From the NCBI RefSeq assembly GCF_001509585.1, contig NZ_LNCI01000011.1, forward strand, positions 1 to 64,000: DNA of 64,000 nt, given 5' to 3'. The position numbers were made by a program, and so were the translations under genes. Of the stretch, positions 55,226 to 64,000 are shown piece after piece; position 1 is the first letter of the stretch, and each line of letters begins with the position of its first letter. The DNA comes from Tropicimonas marinistellae. GTDB taxonomy: Bacteria > Pseudomonadota > Alphaproteobacteria > Rhodobacterales > Rhodobacteraceae. The notes below the pieces were generated by a model, which did no database searches, had not been told where the DNA came from, and worked only from the letters and a program-made list of their open reading frames with translations.

Positions 55226-56674
55226 TCACGCACTCAGAACGGTGCCAGTGTTGGTCGTCACGTCGGCGTCCGGCATGAACGCGATGCGTCCGTTGACGTA
55301 GACCCTCAGGATGCCCTCCGCCGGCGCTGTGGGTGTATCATAGTTCGCCGCATCCCTGATGCGGGCAGGATCAAAAAGGACGAGATCGGCAGCTGCCCCA
55401 ACTTTGATCTTGCCACGATCGGAAAGACCGAGAACTGCCGCCGTCTGGCCCGTCATCTTGGCTACCGCCGACGACAATGTCAGTAGCGATCTGTCCCGCA
55501 CGTAGCGTCCCAGAACCCGCGGGAAGGCGCCCCACAGGCGAGGATGCGGTCGCCGGTCGCGCGGCAACCCGTCGGAGCCGACAAGTGATGGCGGCCATGC
55601 CAGAATCCGTTCCAGGTCATCATCGTCCATCTGGTGATAAATGGCCCCTCCCGGCGTCAGCCGTTCCAGCGCGGTCGACGGGTCCACGCCCCAGTCCGCC
55701 GCCACATCCTTCAGGTCACGACCGGTCATTTCTGGATGCGGATCGGACCAGCTTACGGTCACTGTACGGCTGTCTCGGGCGAAACTATCGATCAGGACCG
55801 TAGAACTGGCCGTATACGGGTAGACATCGACGTCGAGACGGATTTCCTGACGCGCCGCGTCGATCATCGCCAGCGTCGTGCGTGACAAGCCGAAGGCCGC
55901 CTCGCCGCAACACTTGTGATGCGAGATCAATGTCCGCGCACCGCTGCGGCGTGCGATGTCGATGGTCTCGGCCACCGCCGAAACGACTCCGGTTCGCTCG
56001 TCGCGCATGTGCGTCGTCCAAAGTCGCCCGGCATTGGCGACGTCGGTGACGAGTGCGAGGAGTTCATCGGTGGCCGTTGCCTTCGCCGGCGGGTAGGCAA
56101 GGCCGGTTGAAAGGCCAATGGCGCCCTGCCTCAACGCGGCATCGAGATCGTCTCGCATGGCCGCGATCTCGTCCGCCGAGGCCGGGCCGGTCAAATCGTC
56201 AACCGCCCGCGCCCGCAGAACGGTGTGCCCGACCAGCGGAGCCACATTGACCGCCGGCCCTGCAAGGCGTAGCGCGTCCAGGAAATCACCGAAACTCTCG
56301 TATCTGTATTCCTCGGCTGTCGCGATCAGGTCGAGCGGTGGCACCGGTACCTCCCGGCGACGAAGCGGGGTCGGGCCGAGACTTATCCCGCAGTTTCCGG
56401 TCACAACCGTAGTGACACCCTGGCTCAGCTTCGGCAGGATGGTGTCCCGCGCCATCGCTGCGGCATCATCGTGGGTATGCACGTCGATGAAACCGGGTGC
56501 GAGGGCGTATCCGGATGCATCTATCGCCTCGCGCCGCGACAGCGATAGGTCGGGACCGACCTGAACGATCCGATCCCCCGCCACCGCAACATCGGCACGT
56601 ACGGGATCTTCACCCGAACCGTCGAAAACCAGCGCGTCGCGGATCAACATATCGCATTCGAAATCACCACTCAT
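55226..56674 (-). CDS. N-acyl-D-amino-acid deacylase (amidohydrolase)
   Basis: A 482-residue amidohydrolase-superfamily enzyme: hydrolysis of N-acyl-D-amino acids to the free D-amino acid plus carboxylate. Marks: PGFIDVHTHDD (first metal His pair), VVTGNCGISL (the metal-binding cysteine loop of D-aminoacylases), TTHMRDE, LISHHKCCG (metal His) and LVGSDGLPRD (catalytic Asp). The C-terminal ADLVLFDPARI is the returning small beta-domain. Start at 56674 (MSGDFECD) overlaps the preceding gene by four bases. Acyl and side-chain specificity are unknown. Confidence 0.9.
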   Translation of the reverse strand: MSGDFECDMLIRDALVFDGSGEDPVRADVAVAGDRIVQVGPDLSLSRREAIDASGYALAPGFIDVHTHDDAAAMARDTILPKLSQGVTTVVTGNCGISLGPTPLRRREVPVPPLDLIATAEEYRYESFGDFLDALRLAGPAVNVAPLVGHTVLRARAVDDLTGPASADEIAAMRDDLDAALRQGAIGLSTGLAYPPAKATATDELLALVTDVANAGRLWTTHMRDERTGVVSAVAETIDIARRSGARTLISHHKCCGEAAFGLSRTTLAMIDAARQEIRLDVDVYPYTASSTVLIDSFARDSRTVTVSWSDPHPEMTGRDLKDVAADWGVDPSTALERLTPGGAIYHQMDDDDLERILAWPPSLVGSDGLPRDRRPHPRLWGAFPRVLGRYVRDRSLLTLSSAVAKMTGQTAAVLGLSDRGKIKVGAAADLVLFDPARIRDAANYDTPTAPAEGILRVYVNGRIAFMPDADVTTNTGTVLSA

Positions 56675-57602
56675 CGCCGATCGCCTTTGACCCAGGAGAC
56701 GGTTTCGCCGCCCCGCGTTCCCACCACAATTCCGTCGCGCAGAATACAATACGCCTCCTGCACGATCCTGCCCACCACGCGACCATCGGCTAGAACCGGG
56801 TCGCCCCGGCGCACCGGGCAGCCCTCCCACTCGTGGCGACGCCAAATGGCATCGGATGCCTGAAACGCAATTGGACGGTTGAACCGGGGGTCGATGACCA
56901 AAGCACGCAGCATTGCACCATTGCGCACTTCCAGCCCGGCTACACTGCTGCAGTGGTCGGAAATGTCAGCGGGCATGACACAGTCGATGATCGCTGACAC
57001 AGCAAGCTGTGCCAAGGTACGGTGTGGGAAGATCGAATTGTGCAGGACACCGATAGACAGCCCCGTCGACGCATCCGACACCAATGCGGATCCGATATCG
57101 GCCCGCGCATCGACCGACACCGAATTGCCAATCGCGATTTTGCCACTCCGGTTCATTGCGATCAATCCGGCGTCGAGGTTCGGAAATGGCGAGAGTGCGG
57201 TATTGATTGCCGCCTCGGGCGAAGCTCCATCTGCCATGGCTTCCAGCGCGACCAAGTTCGGAGGCTTGCCATCCGGCCCCGGCATGTTCGGCAACCGATG
57301 CCCCGTCATCAAACCGGCCGCAGGATCGGCTGGCGTGAACTGCGACAGCGGTTCCGGACGATCCGGACCGGAAGACATCAGGACGGCATGTCTGGCAGAA
57401 GTCAACGCCGCTCGCTCTGTCGAGGCGAGCAGTGCTTTTGCGCCGCCTCTCTGCGTGTCGAGGTTCCTGACCTGACCATCGGGGGTAAGCGCGCTGAGGC
57501 TGACAAATCCACCGATTGCACCCCTACCAACCGCTTCCACCACGCCGAGTCCGGCCAACGCCGCGCGGACCGCGCCCTGTCCGTAGACCGCAATCCCGAT
57601 TG

Positions 57603-57606
<4 letters not shown>
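56671..57606 (-). CDS. Uncharacterised conserved protein (DUF6963-like?)
   Basis: A 311-residue protein I cannot assign to a characterised enzyme. It opens MTIGIAVYGQGAVRAALAGL with EAVGRGAIGGFVSLSAL, and contains MSSGPDRPEPLSQFTPADPAAGLMTGHRLPN (given in part) and NAAL-like INTALSPFPNLDAGLIAMN. The alternating strands and GxIGGF/VGTRGGETV features hint at an Ntn-like or DUF1028/DUF6963-type fold, but this is from memory of similar names, not a search. It is coupled by four-base overlaps to both the ABC ATPase and the deacylase, so it works in the same pathway, perhaps as a second hydrolase or amino acid racemase. Confidence 0.55.
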
Positions 57607-59341
<1,735 letters not shown>

Positions 59342-59345
<4 letters not shown>

Positions 59346-60235
59346 CGCTGGCGCTGCCTCGGGTCAAGGGCCTCGCGCACACCATCGCCCAGCAGGTTGA
59401 ACCCCAATACGGTGATGGCGATGGCGAGGCCGGGAAAGATCATCATCCAGGGCGCGCGGGATATCAGGTCGCGTGAGGAGGACAACATGAAGCCCCATTC
59501 CGGTTGCGGCGGCTGCGCCCCGAGGCCGAGGAAGCTGAGGCCGGCGGCGGCGAGAACGGCGGTGGAGACGCCAAGCGTGCCGATAACGATCAGCGTCGGG
59601 ATGACGTTCGGTAGCAAGTGCAGGAAGATGAGGCGGCCATGCCCCGCCCCGGCCGCGATGGCGGCTTCGAAATAGGGCTTGCCCTTTTCGACCAGCACCA
59701 CCGAATGTGTCACCCGCGCATAAAACGGGATCGAGGCGATGCCGATGGCGATCATTGCGTTGGTCAGACCGACCCCGAAGATCGCGAGGCAGGCCAGCGC
59801 GATGACGATCTCGGTGAAGGAGAACAGCACGTCGACCAGCCGCATCAGGATCCGCTCCGTCCATCCCGAGGAATAGCCCGCGACCAGCCCCAGCAGCAGG
59901 CCGCATGTGAGCGAGATGCCCACCGCGATGACGCCAATCTGCAGGGTGAGACGGGCGCCGTAGATGATGCGGCTCAACACGTCGCGGCCGAAATCGTCGG
60001 TACCCATCCAGTGCGCGGCCGACGGCGGGTCGAGCCTTGGTCCGGCGGCCATGCGAAGTGGGTCGAAGGGGGCGAGCAAGGGCGCGGCGAGCGCGCTAAA
60101 AACAAGCAGTCCGACGATGGCGAGGCCGATCATCCCGGAAGGACTTGCCAGCAAAGCGCGCCAGAAACCGCGCGAGCGAGCCGAGCCGTTGGTGGCCAGA
60201 TCGTCGGCCAGCTCTGCCGTGGTGCCATGTACCAT
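59342..60235 (-). CDS. Oligopeptide ABC transporter permease (DppC type)
   Basis: A 297-residue DppC/GsiD-like protein with about six segments. Marks: HWMGTDDFGRDVLSRIIYGAR near the first periplasmic loop and the EAA loop EAAIAAGAGHGRLIFLHLLPN. GVREALDPRQ ends it. Start at 60235 (MVHGTTAE) shares the TGATG junction with the upstream permease stop. Confidence 0.93.
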
Positions 60236-61155
60236 CAGGAATACCGGATTCGAGGATCGAGGAAGGCATAGGCAACATCGATGACGACCGATGCCAGCGC
60301 GACGATGATTGCGAAAAACAGGATGAACCCCTGGATCAGCGGGTAGTCGCGGGCGAAGACCGCCTCGATGGCAAGCCGCCCTACCCCATTCCAGGCAAAG
60401 ACGTTCTCGACCACGATCGCGCCTCCCATGAGATAGGCGAATTGCAGCCCGAGCATCGACACCACTGGCACCAGCCCGGAACGCAGCGCGTGACGATAGA
60501 GAACAATGGATTTCGGCAAGCCCTTGGCGTGCGCGGTGCGGACGAAATCCTGATCGAAGATGTCGATCATCGCCGACCGGGTCAGGCGCGCCAGCACCGC
60601 GGCGTTGGCGAGGCCGAGCGTGAGCGCCGGCAGGATCAGGCTGCGCCAGTCTCCGCCCGCAACAGGCAGCCACTGAAGCTGTAGCGCGAAGAGGAAGAGC
60701 AGCAGCAGCCCGAGCCAGAAATGCGGCATCGACACCCCGACGATGGCCAACACCATCGCGCTGACGTCGACCCACGTCCCGCGCTTGTAGGCCGCAAGAA
60801 AGCCGAGGCTCATGCCGACCACCACAGCGATGAACAGACTCGACAGCGTGAGGGCAAGCGTCGAAGGGAAACGGGTCATCAGGATATCAATGACCGGCTG
60901 ATCGCCGACGATGGAATTGCCGAAATCCCCGTGCAGTAGACGACCCAGGTACATCAGGTATTGCCGCCAGATCGGCTGGTCGAGGCCCAGCCTGACGCGG
61001 ATCGCCTCTAGCTCTTCGGGCGTCGTCTGGAAACTGCCGTACATGATCCGCACCGGATCGCCCGGCACGAGGTGGATCAGGATAGTCACCGCGATGGTCG
61101 CGATCCAGATCGTCACAAGTGCAGCCATGAGCCTTTGGAGGATGAACCTGGCCAT
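60235..61155 (-). CDS. Oligopeptide ABC transporter permease (DppB type)
   Basis: A 306-residue DppB/GsiC-like protein with six segments. Marks: FILQRLMAALVTIWIA, HLVPGDPVRIMYG, LGLDQPIWRQYLMYLGRLL, the loop RTAHAKGLPKSIVLYRHALR and VFAWNGVGRLAIEAVFARDYP. Start at 61155 (MARFILQR); an ATG five codons earlier (61170) is possible. Confidence 0.93.
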   Translation of the reverse strand: MARFILQRLMAALVTIWIATIAVTILIHLVPGDPVRIMYGSFQTTPEELEAIRVRLGLDQPIWRQYLMYLGRLLHGDFGNSIVGDQPVIDILMTRFPSTLALTLSSLFIAVVVGMSLGFLAAYKRGTWVDVSAMVLAIVGVSMPHFWLGLLLLFLFALQLQWLPVAGGDWRSLILPALTLGLANAAVLARLTRSAMIDIFDQDFVRTAHAKGLPKSIVLYRHALRSGLVPVVSMLGLQFAYLMGGAIVVENVFAWNGVGRLAIEAVFARDYPLIQGFILFFAIIVALASVVIDVAYAFLDPRIRYS

Positions 61156-61222
61156 TGGGAAGTCCTTCACGGAGGGGGAACTCCCGGTACCCGGCGGGAG
61201 CAGCCGGACACCGGGAGGACGC

Positions 61223-62797
61223 TCAGCCTTCCTCGAGCGTCACGTCAAGGAAGATCGGATGCAGGAAGGGGCCGATCTTGAAGCCCTCGACTTCGGGCCG
61301 CACCGCAAAGACCCATTCCCAGCCGGGCGTGTAGAGGCCAACATGTGCGGCATTCTCCATCAGGTACTGGATGACCGCCTGCACCTTCTCCAAACGCGCT
61401 TCGGGCTCGATTGTGGTGCGGGTTTCCTCAAGCATCGCGTCAAGCTCGGGCGTCTGGAAGCCGGAATAGGCGCCCGGCGAGTGCCATAGCTGGTAGAGGA
61501 TGTCCGGATCGTACCAGGACCAGGTCATCATGTCGAAGGTACCGGGAGACGGGTCATCCGGACTCTCGTTCTGCTCCTTCACCCGTGCGTTCATGGTGCC
61601 GATGTCCATGATCTCGATGGCGGCCTTGATACCGACCTGCGCGAGTTGCGCCTGGAAGATCTCGGCCAGCTTGTGGCGGTTACCCCCGGTCCAGACGAAC
61701 ATCGTCGTCTCGAGCGGATTATCCGGCCCAAAGCCCATCTCGGCCAGCAGTTCCATTGCCTTCTCGGGATTGTATTCGTAGCCGAATTGCTTGCAGAATT
61801 CCTGGTCGTTGCCGAAAACGCCGCGAGCAATCGGGCACCATTCCCGCTGGCTCAACCCGCCGTAGATGATGTCGATCGCCATCTGTGCATCGGTTGCGTA
61901 GGCCACCGCCTGACGCGCGCGAATATCGTCGAACGGCGGTCGGGAGATCGTGAACTCCCAGAACACGTTCTGGCCAGTATTGTCGGCGACGACGATGTCG
62001 AGTTCGCCTTCGGACTTGATTGCCTCGATGTCATCAAAGGGCGGCTCGGCGATCTGCACCTCGCCGGTGCGCAGCGCTGCAAGGCGCGTCTGCGGCTCTG
62101 GAACGGTGCGGACGATCAGCCGGTCGAACATCGGCGGGCCGGCGTTTTCCACCGGTTTGCCGAAATTCTTGAAGTCGGGGTTCGCGTCGAGAACGATCTC
62201 GTCCCCCTTTACCCATTCAACGAGCTTGAATGGTCCGCTGCCGATCGCCGTGGAGGACCCGAACGTGTCTGCGGTATTGGTGTCGCAGACCATCGACGAG
62301 AAACTATCTGCGAGGAACGGCAGGAAGGCACCGAATTTGCTTTCCAGCGTGACTTGCACCGTCAGGTCGTCGACGACCGTGACATCGGAAATCGGCCCCC
62401 AACTGGTCTTCGTCAGGCTGGGAGTGTCGCCGAAAGCGCGGTCGATGGTGAACTTGACGTCGTTGGCGTCGAAAGGCGTGCCGTCATGGCACATGATTCC
62501 TTCGTTCAGCGTGAAGGTATAGACCAGCCCGTCCTCGCTCGCCTCATTGCCCGATGCGAGGTTGGGCTGCGGGTTGCCGTCCATGTCGAAGGCCAGGAGC
62601 GTGTCGTAGATCTGGTCCCAGACCTGCATCGACAAGGTGCTCGTCGCGCGGTGCGGATCGAGGCTGTCAATGTCGCCATATCGGGCCCAGACGAGTTCCT
62701 GTGCGGTCGCGCAGGCTCCTCCAAGGGCCATCGTCCCGGCGAGCGCGGCACCAAGTACCGGCGGTCGCCAAACGTCTCGAAGCAATCGTATTTCCAT
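61223..62797 (-). CDS. Peptide ABC transporter substrate-binding protein (SBP family 5)
   Basis: A 524-residue DppA/OppA-like periplasmic protein with signal peptide (about 1-33, cleavage near ATAQEL). Marks: RYGDIDSLDPHRATS, GNEASEDGLVYTFTLNEGIMCHDGTPF (in part), DANDVKFTIDRAF, IGSGPFKLVEWVKGDEIVL, and PPFDDIRARQAVAYATD. Start at 62797 is preferred over 62803 and 62812 because an ideal ribosome-binding site lies at the correct distance. First gene of the peptide/D-amino-acid unit; likely ligands are short peptides or N-acyl-D-amino acids. Confidence 0.93.
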   Translation of the reverse strand: MEIRLLRDVWRPPVLGAALAGTMALGGACATAQELVWARYGDIDSLDPHRATSTLSMQVWDQIYDTLLAFDMDGNPQPNLASGNEASEDGLVYTFTLNEGIMCHDGTPFDANDVKFTIDRAFGDTPSLTKTSWGPISDVTVVDDLTVQVTLESKFGAFLPFLADSFSSMVCDTNTADTFGSSTAIGSGPFKLVEWVKGDEIVLDANPDFKNFGKPVENAGPPMFDRLIVRTVPEPQTRLAALRTGEVQIAEPPFDDIEAIKSEGELDIVVADNTGQNVFWEFTISRPPFDDIRARQAVAYATDAQMAIDIIYGGLSQREWCPIARGVFGNDQEFCKQFGYEYNPEKAMELLAEMGFGPDNPLETTMFVWTGGNRHKLAEIFQAQLAQVGIKAAIEIMDIGTMNARVKEQNESPDDPSPGTFDMMTWSWYDPDILYQLWHSPGAYSGFQTPELDAMLEETRTTIEPEARLEKVQAVIQYLMENAAHVGLYTPGWEWVFAVRPEVEGFKIGPFLHPIFLDVTLEEG

Positions 62798-62801
62798 CGG
62801 C

Positions 62802-62810
62802 ATCACCTCC
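62802..62810 (-). promoter_or_regulatory. Perfect Shine-Dalgarno deciding the SBP start
   Basis: On the minus strand GGAGGTGAT lies four bases before the ATG at 62797 (seven counted from the GGAGG core end). It overlaps the alternative ATGs at 62803 and 62812, which therefore cannot be its start codons. Strong translation of the binding protein relative to permeases is expected. Confidence 0.7.
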
Positions 62811-62880
62811 ATCAGTTCTCTTCGCGGCGCCTCTTCCGGAGACGCTCCTGATGGAAAAGCTCTTGTTCACCCGCCCGAAG

Positions 62881-62924
62881 TCACAAGCAATTTTTCACAA
62901 GTGATTTTCATTTTTTCAAAATTG
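62881..62924. promoter_or_regulatory. AT-rich repeat block upstream of the peptide ABC operon
   Basis: In otherwise GC-rich DNA this block is strongly AT-rich. On the minus strand it holds two CTTGTGA direct repeats about 15 bases apart and TGAAAA/TTGAAAAAATGAAAAT elements. RpiR-family regulators often bind TGAAA/TTTCA-type repeats. It lies 84 to 127 bases upstream of the SBP start and just after the RpiR gene, so it probably contains the operon promoter and an RpiR site. Confidence 0.45.
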
Positions 62925-62975
62925 ACTCTTCTTCCCGATCCAATTCGAACCAAAGCCCGCAGTGCTGAAACGCGG

Positions 62976-63830
62976 TCACTCGCGCTTGCTGCTTTCTTCA
63001 GCCCATTGTGAATGGATCGATTCAATGTACTGGAGCCGCTGCTTCGCAGAATCACCTGTCTCCATCGCGATTCGGGCGCAAAGATACGTGACGAGGCTGA
63101 GTGTCGCCGTCATGGATCCGAACAGAGTCGGACCGTCGGACCGCCCGCGCAGGATCACATCGGCACCCCGCTTGTCTCCGGCAGCCATCGTACTCGTCAC
63201 GAGCACGATCTTCGCGCCAGCGCGCCGGGAGGATCCGATAACATTCCGCAACTCGGCGCTGCGACGCCCGACGCCGAATGCGAGAACCGCATCGGTCGCC
63301 CTGATCGAGGCGAATTCCTCCGGAACTGGAAATCCACTGAGAGGGATCATCCTGATGTCAGGGAACACGCGGATCAGCATCGCCCGCGCGAAGAGTGCAA
63401 GCGGATAGTCCTCTCCAAATCCGACGACCCAGAGTTTCTCGGCCTCGCACAGCATGCGCACCGCGACTGTTACCTGGTCGGCGGGCAGCGTCTCGAATGT
63501 CCGCACCAGGTGTTTCACCTCCGCATCGAGGTATTCACCGGGCGAGAGGGAACCTCCTTCGAGCGCTGGTACCTTTGGTGTGACCCTCGCATTGGCGTTT
63601 TCTTCCCGAACTTCCCGCTGCGCGTCCCGGTAACCGGCGTATCCAAGGCGCCGGAACAAGCGGGCAGCGGTCGCCTTGGAAACCCCTGCCTGATCCGCAA
63701 GATCGCTGGCCGTGACATGGCTGACGACACCCACATCCTCAAGCAGCAGGTCTGCCAACCGGCGCTCCCCGCGTGGCATCATTTCATAGACAGTCAGCAA
63801 ACGCTGAGCGATGTGCAGGGTATTTGCCAT
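62976..63830 (-). CDS. MurR/RpiR family transcriptional regulator
   Basis: A 284-residue regulator. The N-terminal HTH_6 domain spans about 1-80 (ADLLLEDVGVVSHVTASDLA, GVSKATAARLFRRLGYAGY), the SIS domain about 110-260 (LWVVGFGEDYPLALFARAML, AFGVGRRSAELRN, IVLVTSTMAAG). SIS domains sense phosphosugars or related metabolites. It lies upstream of and in the same direction as the peptide/D-aminoacylase operon, which it most likely controls. A MurNAc-6-P-like ligand would fit a peptidoglycan-derived substrate, but this is inference. Confidence 0.9.
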   Translation of the reverse strand: MANTLHIAQRLLTVYEMMPRGERRLADLLLEDVGVVSHVTASDLADQAGVSKATAARLFRRLGYAGYRDAQREVREENANARVTPKVPALEGGSLSPGEYLDAEVKHLVRTFETLPADQVTVAVRMLCEAEKLWVVGFGEDYPLALFARAMLIRVFPDIRMIPLSGFPVPEEFASIRATDAVLAFGVGRRSAELRNVIGSSRRAGAKIVLVTSTMAAGDKRGADVILRGRSDGPTLFGSMTATLSLVTYLCARIAMETGDSAKQRLQYIESIHSQWAEESSKRE

Positions 63831-63900
63831 GGGTATCGCCGTGTTACACGTCGTGGCCGCTTCCGTTCATTCGTACTCCGAGTGAAGAGATACAGTCCAC

Positions 63901-63999
63901 TCATGCTGCAACGAGCGTTTGGTCATCTGGTTCGCGTCCGACCGCCAAGCCAAAATTCTCGCGGTTCTCAAGAACGTGCTGCAATGGCTCGCGTTGCGT
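63901..63999 (-). CDS. Possible C-terminal end of an unidentified gene (partial)
   Basis: A minus-strand frame enters from the right edge, is open for 32 codons and stops at 63901-63903 (ending GLAVGREPDDQTLVAA), 70 bases upstream of the RpiR gene. It reads like a plausible protein tail, but the third-position GC is lower than in neighbours and nothing is recognisable. Could equally be non-coding. Confidence 0.25.
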   Translation of the reverse strand, partial: TQREPLQHVLENRENFGLAVGREPDDQTLVAA

Positions 64000-64000
64000 C

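Noticed and set aside
63025-63045. A second CTGC-N3-GCAG motif (in the RpiR gene, near 63035)
   Set aside because: It lies inside coding sequence, lacks extended symmetry and is within the number expected by chance.

Overview
The window is high-GC, densely coded DNA that looks like the chromosome of an alphaproteobacterium, most likely a Rhodobacterales/Roseobacter-type species. This rests on the mix of families (HupE/UreJ with a PPIase, DUF3604, DUF3141-FabI-AckA, KdtA, GpsA, TRAP carriers and many sugar-acid ABC systems). The genus cannot be read from the sequence. No rRNA, tRNA, CRISPR, insertion sequence or phage gene was recognised.

Region 1 (1-29.5 kb) is mostly housekeeping and central metabolism. 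It starts with the 3' part of a secreted LamG/RTX protein. Next come a class V aminotransferase divergent from an Lrp/AsnC regulator, malonyl-CoA decarboxylase, a PPIase/HupE pair and a DUF3604 protein. A leftward operon fabI-DUF3141-ackA follows; the DUF3141 protein has a PHA-synthase-like Cys/Asp/His triad, and a CTGC-N3-GCAG (PhaR-type) palindrome lies ahead of fabI. Then come gpsA, a YihY/BrkB membrane protein, the Kdo transferase waaA and a four-gene envelope glycosylation cluster (GT2, GT39-like, methyltransferase, LPG-synthase-like). A type II Ca2+ ATPase preceded by a perfect FNR/FixK-type box faces a leftward operon acsA - E1(alpha-beta fusion) - E2 - acyl carrier protein, which has its own near-FNR box.

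Region 2 (29.5-31.3 kb) is gene-poor. It holds a decayed C-terminal fragment of a second DUF3604 gene, a small VOC gene and about 760 bases in which I see nothing coding. It reads as the edge of an accessory region.

Region 3 (31.3-55 kb) is a large sugar-acid catabolic island of two facing transcription units. Unit A (rightward, beside a divergent GntR/FCD regulator) has a TRAP transporter, a D-2-hydroxyacid dehydrogenase, an RraA-family aldolase, a secreted major-royal-jelly-protein family beta-propeller, a KDG-type PfkB kinase and a NIPSNAP protein. Unit B (leftward, about 13 genes, beside a second divergent GntR/FCD regulator with a perfect TGATATATCA palindrome) has an SMP-30 lactonase, two complete sugar ABC importers, a VOC protein, a second D-2-hydroxyacid dehydrogenase, a second RraA, 2-dehydro-3-deoxygalactonokinase, KDPGal aldolase and an MFS transporter. 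The units repeat the same functional classes with largely different protein families. They meet at a hairpin near 40.85 kb. Pyruvate and glyceraldehyde-3-phosphate are the predicted end products; the first substrates are unknown and no sugar-acid dehydratase is encoded here.

Region 4 (55.2-64 kb) is a peptide/N-acyl-D-amino-acid utilisation operon (oligopeptide ABC transporter, an uncharacterised protein and an N-acyl-D-amino-acid deacylase). It is preceded by an RpiR-family regulator and an AT-rich repeat-containing intergenic region.
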